Assembly (NCBI GenBank): GCA_030539275.1
Contig: JAUNSK010000011.1
Coordinates: forward strand, 1-64,000
Direction: 5' to 3'
Source of the DNA: Oscillospiraceae bacterium
GTDB lineage: Bacteria > Bacillota > Clostridia > Oscillospirales > Ruminococcaceae
Length of the DNA: 64,000 nucleotides
Each line of letters begins with the position of its first letter. Within the stretch, counting starts at the first letter, position 1. The notes under the pieces were generated by a model, which saw only the letters and a program-made list of their open reading frames with translations, searched no databases and had not been told where the DNA came from. Below are positions 17,232 through 26,801 of the stretch, one piece after another. The translations under genes were made by a program, and so were the position numbers.

Positions 17232-19082
17232 TTATTTATACTCTGACATGTTGAGTGCTCTCGCAGCATTCAGTATAGCAAGAACCGACACACCCACATC
17301 AGCAAATACTGCTGCCCACATTCCTGCATATCCGATTGCTCCGAGAAGCAGGATAAGCAGTTTGACAGTAAGTGCGAAAGCAATATTCTGATGAACTATC
17401 CTTAACGTTTTCTTTGATATACTGATACTGGCAGCTATCTTCGCAGGATTATCATCCATGAGTACGACATCTGAAGCCTCGATAGCTGCATCGGATCCTA
17501 TCGCTCCCATTGCCATACCTATGTCTGCACGCATAAGAACCGGCGCATCATTGAGTCCGTCACCGACAAAGACAAGGCTTGAGTTTTCTTTTTTATCTGC
17601 AAGCAGCTTTTCAAGACATGAAACCTTTCCTTCCGGCAGCAGTTCACAGAATACCTCATCTATTCCGAGCCTTGAGGCAACATTTTCACCTACCTTGCGG
17701 ATGTCTCCTGTAAGCATGACTGTTTTGCTTATACCTATGGATTTGAGCTGTTTTACTGCATCGGCTGACTCTTCTTTTATTTCATCCGAAATAACAATAT
17801 GTCCTTCATACTTTCCGTCTATAGCAACATGAACTGTTGTACCTGTATGATGGCACGGGTGCCACATAACGCCTGCTTCTTCCATAAGCTTTGAATTACC
17901 GACCAGAACACTGTGTGAATCAATAACAGCCTTTATTCCCCTGCCTGATAACTCTGTCAGCTCACCTATACGGCTTTTGTCAGGTGATTCACCATATGCA
18001 TCCCTGAGTGACCTTGATATAGGATGTTCACTGTAACTCTCAGCGAGTACTGCCGTCTCCAGCAGCTGATGCTGTGATACACTTTCCGGGTGAACAGCAG
18101 TAACATTGAAAACGCCCTTTGTCAGTGTACCTGTCTTGTCAAAAACGACCACATCAGCTTTCGACAGGGTATCCATGTAGTTTCCGCCTTTAATAAGTAT
18201 TCCGCATCTGGAAGCGCCCCCGATTCCTCCGAAGAAACTGAGAGGTACAGAAATAACCAGTGCACACGGACATGATACAACAAGGAAGATCAGTGCCCTG
18301 TGTATCCACACTGAAAAGTCTTTTGTAAGGATACCGCCAATCACGGCAAGCATAACAGCCAGTATTACAACAACCGGTGTATAGACCCTTGAGAAACGGC
18401 TTATAAAATTTTCTGACTTTGATTTTTTATTGGAGGCATTTTCAACGAGGTCAAGAATCCTGGATGCTGTTGATTCACTGTACTCTTTTGTTACCTGTAC
18501 ACGAAGAACACCGGATTTATTAATACATCCGCTTATTACATCATCGCCTGCATATACATCACGCGGAACGGATTCACCTGTTATAGCAGACGTATCAAGG
18601 GATGATCTGCCTTCGATTATAATACCATCAAGCGGTACTTTTTCAGAGGCTTTGATTACAATAATATCTCCGGTTTTAACCTGCGAAGGATCGACCTGCT
18701 GCAAATGTGAATCAACCTCTATATTTGCATAGTCAGGACGTATATCCATCAGTGAGGCAATGGACTTTCTTGATTTCCCCACAGCGTAGCTCTGAAACAA
18801 TTCACCGATCTGATAAAAAAGCATAACCGCAGCACCTTCTGTATAATCCCCGGTAAAAAATGCTCCTGTTGCAGCAATAGACATCAGAAAGTTTTCATCA
18901 AATATCTGACCATGTAGTATGTTCCTTCCTGCTTTGTAAAGAACATCCCATCCGATTACAAGAAACGGAACAATGTATGACGCTGCAGCTATTATACCGT
19001 GAGGATTTATTATACGCACCGCTGCCAGCAAAACAGCACTTATTATCACTCTTATCAGAATTTTCTTTTGTTTCCTTGTCAT
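17232..19082 (-). CDS. Heavy-metal P1B-type ATPase (Zn/Cd/Pb exporter type)
   Basis: About 616 residues. It has the CPC metal-transport motif (VSCPCALVIS), the phosphorylation site DKTGTLT, the SEHPIS motif of P1B ATPases and GDGLNDAP. CPCALVISVP with no copper-specific tail signs points to the ZntA/CadA class that pumps Zn, Cd or Pb out of the cell. The usual N-terminal HMA domain is missing; the upstream gene encodes it as a separate protein. I prefer the ATG at 19082 (GGGTGA upstream) to the GTG at 19091. Confidence 0.9.
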   Translation of the reverse strand: MTRKQKKILIRVIISAVLLAAVRIINPHGIIAAASYIVPFLVIGWDVLYKAGRNILHGQIFDENFLMSIAATGAFFTGDYTEGAAVMLFYQIGELFQSYAVGKSRKSIASLMDIRPDYANIEVDSHLQQVDPSQVKTGDIIVIKASEKVPLDGIIIEGRSSLDTSAITGESVPRDVYAGDDVISGCINKSGVLRVQVTKEYSESTASRILDLVENASNKKSKSENFISRFSRVYTPVVVILAVMLAVIGGILTKDFSVWIHRALIFLVVSCPCALVISVPLSFFGGIGGASRCGILIKGGNYMDTLSKADVVVFDKTGTLTKGVFNVTAVHPESVSQHQLLETAVLAESYSEHPISRSLRDAYGESPDKSRIGELTELSGRGIKAVIDSHSVLVGNSKLMEEAGVMWHPCHHTGTTVHVAIDGKYEGHIVISDEIKEESADAVKQLKSIGISKTVMLTGDIRKVGENVASRLGIDEVFCELLPEGKVSCLEKLLADKKENSSLVFVGDGLNDAPVLMRADIGMAMGAIGSDAAIEASDVVLMDDNPAKIAASISISKKTLRIVHQNIAFALTVKLLILLLGAIGYAGMWAAVFADVGVSVLAILNAARALNMSEYK

Positions 19083-19105
19083 TTTTATCACCCGTTCATT
19101 TTAAA

Positions 19106-19327
19106 TTATTTTAATACTATCTCGCAGTCGGGTTCAACCTTTGCACAAAGCCTGACAGCTTTTTTAAGTACAGCATCAAACACATCGTCCTTAGCCTCAA
19201 GAGTAAGCTTCTGTGTAAGAAAATTTACCGAAACAAACTGTACACCATCAAGTTTTCTTATTGCATCCTCCATTTTTTGTGCACAATTGGCACAATCAAG
19301 ATCAACCATATTAAATACTTTTTTCAT
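19106..19327 (-). CDS. Small HMA-domain metal-binding protein
   Basis: A 73-residue ferredoxin-fold HMA protein with the metal-binding CxxC motif in DLDCANCAQKM. In most transporters of this class the domain is fused to the ATPase; here it is free and lies directly upstream in the same operon, so it probably feeds or regulates the pump. The start is at 19327, with AAGGAAG upstream; the longer frame to 19369 would run through the operator. Confidence 0.88.
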   Translation of the reverse strand: MKKVFNMVDLDCANCAQKMEDAIRKLDGVQFVSVNFLTQKLTLEAKDDVFDAVLKKAVRLCAKVEPDCEIVLK

Positions 19328-19351
19328 AAAAAAACTTCCTTTCGTATAAAT

Positions 19352-19398
19352 ATATGAACATCTATTCATATGATACTATATAAGTTCTTATTTGTCAA
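19352..19398 (-). promoter_or_regulatory. Metal-responsive promoter with ArsR/SmtB-type operator
   Basis: Minus strand TTGACA (19393-19398), 17-bp spacer, TATCAT (19370-19375). The dyad ATATGAA-N6-TTCATAT at 19352-19371 overlaps the -10 end. It closely resembles the TGAACA-type operators of SmtB/CadC/CzrA repressors, which release DNA on binding Zn or Cd. No ArsR-family gene is in the window. Confidence 0.65.
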
Positions 19399-19454
19399 TA
19401 TGGTAAAAAAATAATTTTCTTTATTAGTAACTTGCATGATTTTAGGGCATTTTG

Positions 19455-19483
19455 TTGACAGATAGCGAAAATTATTATATAAT
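19455..19483 (+). promoter_or_regulatory. Perfect consensus promoter of the Cas6-like gene
   Basis: TTGACA (19455-19460), exactly 17 bp, TATAAT (19478-19483). The gene should be strongly and constitutively transcribed unless repressed. Confidence 0.8.
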
Positions 19484-19516
19484 TACAGTGACAATAAACA
19501 AAGGTGAGGTGAAAAT

Positions 19517-20242
19517 ATGCTTAATCAAACAGATTTTTATATTTCATGTGACAAATTATCGGATGTCAGCGCAGATATTTCCCCGAAACTTACACGGTAT
19601 TTAATGAGAAATATTCTTCCTCAGTATGCAAAGGAGCTAAGGAAACTGCCTTTACGTCCGTTTTCGGCATACTCAATGCATGCTGAATCCGGAATCCTCT
19701 TCCGGCTGTCGACATTAAATGATCAGGCTATTCATCTTACTGACGTTCTTGCAAGAAAAAATACAATAGAACTCGGTGAGACCTGTACCGCCTATAATAT
19801 CCAGCAGGTTTCAAAAAAGAATGAAATGCATGAGACTGAACTTTTCTCATCACTGGCAGGAAAAAACTTTAACCTGAATATTATCACTCCTGCAATGTAC
19901 AGGGCATCAGGTATTATTTCGAATGCTCCTGTGATTCAATCATACTTTTATTCAGTAATATGCAGGATAAATATGTTCTCAGGTATAAAAATAGATTTCA
20001 GAGAATTTCTTTCAGCTTATAAAAGTCTGATCATTAACTCCTATTCACTGAGCAGCACAACATACTCGCTTTGCCAAAGCTGTGTTCCTGCTGTAACCGG
20101 AGAAATGAACATTACATTCAGCAATGACAATATCCGGTCAGAAAAGATCGTCAAAACTGTACTTGCATATGCCATATACAGCGGTATCGGCTCTGACACC
20201 TCACTTGGAATGGGTGGATTTTCAGCAGAACCGGTTCAATAA
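19517..20242 (+). CDS. cas6: Cas6-like CRISPR RNA endoribonuclease (solitary)
   Basis: A 241-residue RAMP-type protein. The C-terminal glycine-rich loop GIGSDTSLGMGG (223-234) and the preceding VTGEMNITF...AYAIYSG region follow the Cas6 pattern, as do LPLRPFSAY near 44-52 and ITPAMYRASG near 123-132. Cas6 cuts the CRISPR precursor within repeats. At the position where many Cas6 enzymes have the catalytic His (before the RPFS block) this protein has KELRK, so activity may rest on other residues or be lost. AGGTGAGGTG precedes the ATG. No array or other cas gene is seen nearby. Confidence 0.75.
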   Translation: MLNQTDFYISCDKLSDVSADISPKLTRYLMRNILPQYAKELRKLPLRPFSAYSMHAESGILFRLSTLNDQAIHLTDVLARKNTIELGETCTAYNIQQVSKKNEMHETELFSSLAGKNFNLNIITPAMYRASGIISNAPVIQSYFYSVICRINMFSGIKIDFREFLSAYKSLIINSYSLSSTTYSLCQSCVPAVTGEMNITFSNDNIRSEKIVKTVLAYAIYSGIGSDTSLGMGGFSAEPVQ

Positions 20243-20326
20243 TAATATTCTGCAAAATTTTTTACACAAATTATTTGTCTTAACATACAAAATGATAATA
20301 TATTAATGTTTTTTTACTATTTTTTG

Positions 20327-20355
20327 TTGATATATTATAAATCATGTGATACAAT
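20327..20355 (+). promoter_or_regulatory. Promoter of the GGDEF-SBP operon
   Basis: TTGATA (20327-20332), 17-bp spacer, TACAAT (20350-20355), about 40 bp before the first start codon. Confidence 0.6.
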
Positions 20356-20394
20356 AATGGTGACACAATTATTCTCGTATAGCAGGTGATAAAT

Positions 20395-21717
20395 TTGAGA
20401 AAATCCATAAAAAAACAGACCTCTATAAGAATTTTCATTCTGATGCTTGTATCATGTCTTATTACCATATTAATATCACATCTGCTCCTGTTCATGTATA
20501 CTGATGACAGCAGCAACGATATATCTGACAGTGCTGTTGAATTTGCATCCATTACAATAGATCCTGACAGTGCAAAAAACTATCTTACTACAAGAAAAAT
20601 TGATGAACAATATGAAGATACACTCAATGATCTCAATACATATGTTACAAACATTGATAATGTAATTTCAATTTCACTCGTCAGCTTCAGTGTGTCTGTC
20701 GGACATGTGATATATGACACAGACAACAATAAAATAGGTACCAAGATAGATTATGATGACTACACATCAACAGTAAAGAATGATCTGATCGAAGGACGAA
20801 AATCCTGGAGTGTCGTTGAGGACAGGCTCCTGTATACTTACCATCCGATACGTACTATTGACGACAAGATCGCAGGATATCTGATAATCAGAACAACACA
20901 GAAACAGTCATACAACTATGCTGCAATGCTGATTATCGGGACCGGTATAATACTGTTTATGAGTCTTCTCTTCAGCAAAATATCCATGACGTTCTTTGAC
21001 AAGGAAATTTTTGACCCGATTGATAATTTTTCTAAGACTGCTCTTGATTTTACCGGTTCTGTCTCAAGCGGAGGAAACATTAAGACGATCGAACTGTTCA
21101 AAACCAGTAAAGACAATGAGATCGGATACCTTGGAAATGCTATCAATAAAATGATCCTTGATATCAATGATTCAACAGAAAACCTTTCAAATGCCATATT
21201 TGAAGCATCTCATGACGGTATGACACAGTTGTTCAACAAAAGACACTACAACAATATCAGCGCAAACTTCAGAAAATGTTCTTCTATATGTGTGATTTAT
21301 TTTGATGTAAATAACCTTAAAATGATGAATGATACTCTCGGCCATGAACATGGTGATTACGTAATCAAAAAGGCTGCAGAATATATAAGAAATCTGAATG
21401 TATTTATAGAAAATTCTCAGCATGATACCGGAACAGCAGCAAACGGCGGTTTCAGTTTCAGAATGGGAGGAGATGAGTTCTTATTTGTAATCAGTGAATG
21501 TTCTTTTAAACTGATTGACATGATAATAGAAAAAATCGAAACTGATTCCCCTGTTATTCTGAGTATGGAAGAGGATCATATAAAATGTGCTTTATCATAT
21601 GGTTATTCTTATGCAAAAGGCATATACTCATATGATACTCTGCTGGCTGAAGCAGAGGATAATATGTATAAGAATAAAAATAAGCTGAAAAAAGCTTTAC
21701 ATATGCCTGACAGATAA
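20395..21717 (+). CDS. Membrane-bound diguanylate cyclase (GGDEF)
   Basis: A 440-residue protein: membrane segment at about 10-34, an extracytoplasmic sensor domain (35-175), a second membrane segment at 177-194, a HAMP-like linker, then a GGDEF domain. The active-site GGDEF (358-362) and the metal-binding YFDVNNLK block are intact, so it should make c-di-GMP. The RxxD inhibitory site five residues before GGDEF is absent. The start is TTG at 20395 with AGGTGA before it; the GTG at 20386 lies within that ribosome site. First gene of an operon with the pseudokinase and two binding proteins. Confidence 0.88.
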   Translation: MRKSIKKQTSIRIFILMLVSCLITILISHLLLFMYTDDSSNDISDSAVEFASITIDPDSAKNYLTTRKIDEQYEDTLNDLNTYVTNIDNVISISLVSFSVSVGHVIYDTDNNKIGTKIDYDDYTSTVKNDLIEGRKSWSVVEDRLLYTYHPIRTIDDKIAGYLIIRTTQKQSYNYAAMLIIGTGIILFMSLLFSKISMTFFDKEIFDPIDNFSKTALDFTGSVSSGGNIKTIELFKTSKDNEIGYLGNAINKMILDINDSTENLSNAIFEASHDGMTQLFNKRHYNNISANFRKCSSICVIYFDVNNLKMMNDTLGHEHGDYVIKKAAEYIRNLNVFIENSQHDTGTAANGGFSFRMGGDEFLFVISECSFKLIDMIIEKIETDSPVILSMEEDHIKCALSYGYSYAKGIYSYDTLLAEAEDNMYKNKNKLKKALHMPDR

Positions 21718-21744
21718 GAAAGACATTACAGGTGGTGATAAGAA

Positions 21745-23412
21745 ATGAAAAATGATTTAAATGAAAACAGCAAAGTAAGTTTCCTTTCAAATATTAAAAT
21801 CAACAATAAAATTCTCTTTGTTTGTATTTTTGCTTTTCTGCCATCTGTAATTTTATTATTATCCATCTCGGTTTTTGTGAATCAGATCGAAACAGACAGA
21901 AGAAATGAAACAATATCATCCATGTCAAATGTGTCAGAACAATATGTCAATACTTCAATAGAAAATATAGTCGCCATTGCAAAATCGGTCTATACAAACA
22001 ATACACTATATAATTTTCTTGATACCAGATATGAGTCGACTGTCGATTATTTTGATGCATTCCACAAGCTGACTGAAAACAATTCTCTGATCATAGCTGA
22101 AAACAGCAATATAAATAATTTTACGATCTACTCAGATAATGACACTATTCTCAATGGAGGCAATATCTGCAAACTGTCTGAAGTAAAAGATGAAGAATGG
22201 TACAACAACTTCATAAAGCTTAATAAAAACATGATCCTCTACTGTGACAAAGATGCATCCAGTCTGTCGCTGATACGAAAGCTTGATTATTTTAAAGTTA
22301 ACAGCGGAGACTGCTTTCTTAAAATTGACTTTAACTCGAACAATCTTCAGACAAACTTTGAAAATCTGAAATTTGACGGAACAATATATGTAACATCCGG
22401 AGATACAGTATTATACAGCACCCAGAAAAACGCCTCAGAACAAACTCTTCCTGACTTTTCTGATTATGAGCTTTTCGGGAAAAACTACTATACCGTAGAA
22501 ATACAGTATTATATCAAAGTAAATAAAGGAAGCATATTCACCGTATTGGATATGTATAAACTGTACTCTGTTCCGGTATTTATTCTTTTTGCTGCATGTA
22601 TGATCTTTATTTTTAAGCTTATCCGGAATATTTCTTACAGAGTTAATGAGATCGTATTATCATATTCCAAGCATCAGAACTTTGATATGCTCAGACATTC
22701 CAATTACGGAAATGACGAAATAGGACATCTGCTCAACTACTGTCTGGATGTTTCATCAAGACTCAAGCATAATATGAGAGAATCAGACAAGCTCAACACC
22801 CAGATATGTGATTACAGAAATAAAAACAATAATCTTCTGACAGAACTCCTGAGTTATGAAGCTAAAAAGAATTACCTGTATTATTTTAATCCTGAAGTGA
22901 TGAACAATTCGAATCTCAACAGATCATTTATTTGTCTTGATGAAGAAATTGAAAATATTTTAAAGTATAAAGAAGAATTCAAAAAGAAATTCAACAAGGA
23001 ACTGATGATCAATATCAGCAATAACGTCTCTGAAAGCAAAAAAATATATATCCCGATCTATTCAATGCTTTCAATTACAGATGAACTTGTAAAGCGTGCA
23101 CTTAATGAAGATAAAACACCTGACTTTAAGATCACTTTCAGTGACAACAAGAACAAGTTTGTAATTACAATAGCAGCTGATGAAACATATTTCTCACCCG
23201 GAAGACTTCTAAAACTCAGAGCTATTTTTGAAAACGATTCGGGTTACGAGGACTGGAAATATGTCCGTGACAGTAAATACAATCCGTATAACAGACTTAA
23301 ACATTTTTACGGAAGCAGTATAAATCTTGAAGTAAGTTCATCAAGCAACAGTACAATTGAACTGACTATAGACAAGACTACAATGCAGCTTATCGAGAAT
23401 CCCAAAAGTTAA
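21745..23412 (+). CDS. YesM-like sensor protein with degenerate kinase region
   Basis: A 555-residue protein: membrane segment 23-46, extracytoplasmic Cache-like sensor, second segment at about 273-293, HAMP-like linker, then a region laid out like a YesM/LytS-type histidine kinase. In those kinases the phospho-accepting His sits in an NPHFLxN motif; here the matching place reads FNPEVMNN (381-388), with no His. The C-terminal part keeps an ATPase-like outline (ITDELVKRAL) but the glycine boxes are poor. It is probably a pseudokinase, and no response regulator is adjacent. It lies 27 bases after the GGDEF gene. Confidence 0.7.
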   Translation: MKNDLNENSKVSFLSNIKINNKILFVCIFAFLPSVILLLSISVFVNQIETDRRNETISSMSNVSEQYVNTSIENIVAIAKSVYTNNTLYNFLDTRYESTVDYFDAFHKLTENNSLIIAENSNINNFTIYSDNDTILNGGNICKLSEVKDEEWYNNFIKLNKNMILYCDKDASSLSLIRKLDYFKVNSGDCFLKIDFNSNNLQTNFENLKFDGTIYVTSGDTVLYSTQKNASEQTLPDFSDYELFGKNYYTVEIQYYIKVNKGSIFTVLDMYKLYSVPVFILFAACMIFIFKLIRNISYRVNEIVLSYSKHQNFDMLRHSNYGNDEIGHLLNYCLDVSSRLKHNMRESDKLNTQICDYRNKNNNLLTELLSYEAKKNYLYYFNPEVMNNSNLNRSFICLDEEIENILKYKEEFKKKFNKELMINISNNVSESKKIYIPIYSMLSITDELVKRALNEDKTPDFKITFSDNKNKFVITIAADETYFSPGRLLKLRAIFENDSGYEDWKYVRDSKYNPYNRLKHFYGSSINLEVSSSSNSTIELTIDKTTMQLIENPKS

Positions 23413-23466
23413 TGCAGCCATATATATGACGAGTAATTATTCTGACAAAAAAGGAGCTGATCAACA

Positions 23467-25116
23467 ATGAAAAAACTATCCACAGTATCTATTGCAGCAA
23501 CTATTCTATTTTCATCCATCCTATGCAGCTGTTCCCCGCTGCTTCGGAATTCTGCATCTGATGCATCATCAAATGCACAAAACATCAAAGTATTTACCAG
23601 TTTCTATGCTAAACCAGGCACTCCGATCAGTGACGACAATATAATCCAGCAAAAGATAGCTGAAAAGATAGGTGCAAAATGCATAGAGTCATGGCTTCAG
23701 AACGGCGAGACCGCAGAAGATGCGATCAGCAAGATGATTCTTTCAGGTGAATACCCTGACTTTATCTATCCTGAAAACACACAGCATCAGCGCCTTATTG
23801 ATGCCGGTGCCTATATTCCGATCGACGAATACTGGGATGAATATCCTAACCTGAGAAACTATTTTACAGATGACATCTGGGATAAACTGAGAGCAGATGA
23901 CGGGCATATATATATAATTCCGGCATTCTCAAATGTTTATATGCACTCAACACAGCCGAAACACGGAGAAGAAGCCTTCTGGGTACAGGTCAAGGTACTC
24001 AAATGGGCAGGATATCCTGAAATAAAAACACTTGATGAATATTTTGATCTGCTTGACAGATACCTTGAGGCAAACCCTACTGACGAAAACGGAAATGAAA
24101 ATATAGGATATGAAATACTGACTGACGGATATCTGTATTTCTGCCTGGAAAACCCTCCGCAATTCCTGGACGGATACCCGAATGACGGCTGCTGTATAGT
24201 AAATCCTGATACTCTTGAAGCCGTAGATTACAATACAACAGATACCGCGAAAAAATGGTTTAAAAAATTAAATGAAGAATTCAAAAAAGGAACAATTGAT
24301 TCAGAATGTTTTCTTCTGACACAGGATCAGTATTACAGCAAGATCTCTTCAGGTAATGTACTTGGAATGGCAGACCAGGGATGGAACTATCAGATCGCCA
24401 CATATAATCTTCCTGATGAGTGTCAGTATGTTCCGATAGGAGTAGTAATCGACGACAGCATCAGTCCACACTACTTAAGTCAGCCTACCTTTGATTATTC
24501 ATCAGGACTAGGCATTACAGTCAGCTGTACTGACGTTGACGGTGCTGTAAAGTTTATCAACGACCTTCTTGACCCTGAGATTCATGATCTTCGTTACTGG
24601 GGCATTGAAGGCCAAAATTACAACGTTGATGAAAACGGTCTTTTCTATTTGACGGATGAACAGTATGAAACAAGAAAATCGTCTGATTACGTAACGAATG
24701 TCAAATGTGAATATACATACTTCCCGTTCTATGGTGGCATGGATCTGGATGGGATCAATGCATCTACCCCGTCAAACCAGCCTTCTGTTTTCTTCAGTCA
24801 GTTAAGTGATATCATGAAGGAATGCTTTACTGCATACGGCGTGCAGACATTTGTTGACCTTCTTAACAAACCTGAAGAAAATGAGCCATGGTTTCCTATG
24901 TGGTCATATTCAAATACATTTACATCCGATACTGATTACGGAAAAGCTAAGGAAGATATGGACAGAGTAAAACACGAATATCTGCCGAAAGTCGTTATGA
25001 GTGATGATTTTGAAAGCTCATGGAATGAATATCTCGGTGTATATTATTCAGAATGTGACATAGACGCTTACCTCTCTGAACTTACAGCAGAAATCAGAAG
25101 ACGTGCGGGAAAATAA
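23467..25116 (+). CDS. Extracellular solute-binding lipoprotein, copy 1
   Basis: A 549-residue protein with a lipoprotein signal (positive start, hydrophobic stretch, likely lipid-modified Cys22) and a family-1 (sugar-binding type) solute-binding fold. It has many aromatic residues expected of a carbohydrate pocket. The downstream gene is a close paralogue over its whole length. No ABC permease or ATPase gene is near, which is odd for a transporter part and suggests a sensing role with the upstream membrane proteins. AAGGAG precedes the ATG. Confidence 0.85.
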   Translation: MKKLSTVSIAATILFSSILCSCSPLLRNSASDASSNAQNIKVFTSFYAKPGTPISDDNIIQQKIAEKIGAKCIESWLQNGETAEDAISKMILSGEYPDFIYPENTQHQRLIDAGAYIPIDEYWDEYPNLRNYFTDDIWDKLRADDGHIYIIPAFSNVYMHSTQPKHGEEAFWVQVKVLKWAGYPEIKTLDEYFDLLDRYLEANPTDENGNENIGYEILTDGYLYFCLENPPQFLDGYPNDGCCIVNPDTLEAVDYNTTDTAKKWFKKLNEEFKKGTIDSECFLLTQDQYYSKISSGNVLGMADQGWNYQIATYNLPDECQYVPIGVVIDDSISPHYLSQPTFDYSSGLGITVSCTDVDGAVKFINDLLDPEIHDLRYWGIEGQNYNVDENGLFYLTDEQYETRKSSDYVTNVKCEYTYFPFYGGMDLDGINASTPSNQPSVFFSQLSDIMKECFTAYGVQTFVDLLNKPEENEPWFPMWSYSNTFTSDTDYGKAKEDMDRVKHEYLPKVVMSDDFESSWNEYLGVYYSECDIDAYLSELTAEIRRRAGK

Positions 25117-25160
25117 GCACGGTTAATTTTCATGTTGTAAATAAACAGGAGGTGTAGAAA

Positions 25161-26801
25161 ATGAAAAAAAACAGATATTTATCATCACTGCTTATTGTTA
25201 TTGCCGCTGCAGCAGCTGCAGGAGGATGCAGCAGTATTTCAGATAAACAGGCTGAAAGCAGTCAGGAAATCAAAACATTCACAGGAATATTTGCCTCACC
25301 TCAGGTAACTATCAGTGAAGACAATGTTATAAAAAAATTAATTGCCGAAAAAACAGGTGCACAGTGTGATGAAAGATTTCTTGAGGACAGTAAGGATCTT
25401 GTGGATATCGCATCAAAAATGATAAATTCAGATGATTATACCGACTTTGTATTCGCGAATAACGAACAGAATCTTTTCACTGACTCCAACTCTTTTATTG
25501 CCATAGATGAATACTGGGACGGATGCGACAATCTGAAAAACTACTTTTCCGAGTATGAGTGGAACAAGATAAGGTCGGATGACGGACATATATATTTCAT
25601 TCCGATCTACTCAAACGTATATATGTACGACACAGCCACTACACAGGATGAAGAAGCTTTCTGGGTTCAGGTCAAGGTTCTTAAATGGGCCGGATATCCG
25701 GAAATTACTACACTTGATGAATACTTTGATCTTCTCGAGCAATATATCAGGGCAAATCCAAAGGCAGAAGACGGCAGTGATAATATAGGCTATGAAATAC
25801 TTACAGACGGATATCTGTATTTCTGTATGGAAAACGTTCCTCAGTTTCTTGACGGTTATCCTAACGACGGATGCTGCATAGTCGACCCTGATAAACTTGA
25901 GGCAGTAGATTACAACACAACCGATACCGCTAAAAGATGGTTTAAAAAGCTTAATGAAGAATACCACAACGGAATTATCGATCCTGACTGCTTTGTTATG
26001 ACTTCAGAAGAGTATATGCAAAAGCTTAATACCGGAAATGTACTCGGCATGGTAGATCAGTTCTGGAACTTCAGCGGCGCAGTATCATCTCTTCCTGATG
26101 AATGTGCATATATTCCTCTTGGAGTTGTTATAGATGAAGGGATAACTGAGCATTATCATTCTGAAGTAGCTCTCAACGCATCACAGGGTATTGGTGTTAC
26201 AGTAGGCTGTAACGATAAAAAAGGTGCAGTAAAGTTCATCAATGACCTGCTTGATCCTGAAATACACAGACTCCGCTTCTGGGGATTAGAAGGAAAAGAT
26301 TATTCAACAGACAGTGAGGGAAAATTTTATTTTACAGATAAGCAGACTCAGCAGAATGAAGATAAGGATTACTATATAAAAAACAAGTGTGTTTATCCAT
26401 GCTTTCCATACTATAAAGGAATGGATCGTGACGGCATAAATGCTTTCAGCCCACAGTATCAGCCAAGTGAGTTTTACAAAAAACTCAGCAGTATAATCCA
26501 GGAATGTTTTTCAGCTTATGGAGTCCAGACATATTCTGAGATGCTCAACAAAACAGAAAAATCAAAACCATGGTACCCGATGTGGTCATATGCAAATACA
26601 TTTTCACAGACAACTCAGTTCGGAGAAATCAAACTTTCAATGGACACAGTTAAACATGAGTATCTTCCGAAGGTCATAATGAGCGATGATTTTGAATCAG
26701 CATGGAATGAGTACATGCAGGTATATTCCTCTGAATGCGACATCAGAACTTATTTAAAGGTGCTGACAGATGAAGTTAAACGCTGTGCCGGTCAGCAGTG
26801 A
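25161..26801 (+). CDS. Extracellular solute-binding lipoprotein, copy 2
   Basis: A 546-residue lipoprotein (AAGGC lipobox, Cys23), a tandem paralogue of the preceding gene. The central stretch from FWVQVKVLKWAGYPE to AVDYNTTDTAK is nearly the same in both. The N-terminal 90 residues differ more, as if ligand contacts had diverged. AGGAGGTG precedes the ATG, 44 bases after copy 1. A C-terminal stump of a third copy follows directly after the stop codon. Confidence 0.85.
   Translation: MKKNRYLSSLLIVIAAAAAAGGCSSISDKQAESSQEIKTFTGIFASPQVTISEDNVIKKLIAEKTGAQCDERFLEDSKDLVDIASKMINSDDYTDFVFANNEQNLFTDSNSFIAIDEYWDGCDNLKNYFSEYEWNKIRSDDGHIYFIPIYSNVYMYDTATTQDEEAFWVQVKVLKWAGYPEITTLDEYFDLLEQYIRANPKAEDGSDNIGYEILTDGYLYFCMENVPQFLDGYPNDGCCIVDPDKLEAVDYNTTDTAKRWFKKLNEEYHNGIIDPDCFVMTSEEYMQKLNTGNVLGMVDQFWNFSGAVSSLPDECAYIPLGVVIDEGITEHYHSEVALNASQGIGVTVGCNDKKGAVKFINDLLDPEIHRLRFWGLEGKDYSTDSEGKFYFTDKQTQQNEDKDYYIKNKCVYPCFPYYKGMDRDGINAFSPQYQPSEFYKKLSSIIQECFSAYGVQTYSEMLNKTEKSKPWYPMWSYANTFSQTTQFGEIKLSMDTVKHEYLPKVIMSDDFESAWNEYMQVYSSECDIRTYLKVLTDEVKRCAGQQ

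Noticed and set aside
19370-19516. CRISPR array or repeats beside the Cas6-like gene
   Set aside because: I read both flanks (19370-19516 and 20243-20394) and saw no repeated 25-40 bp units.
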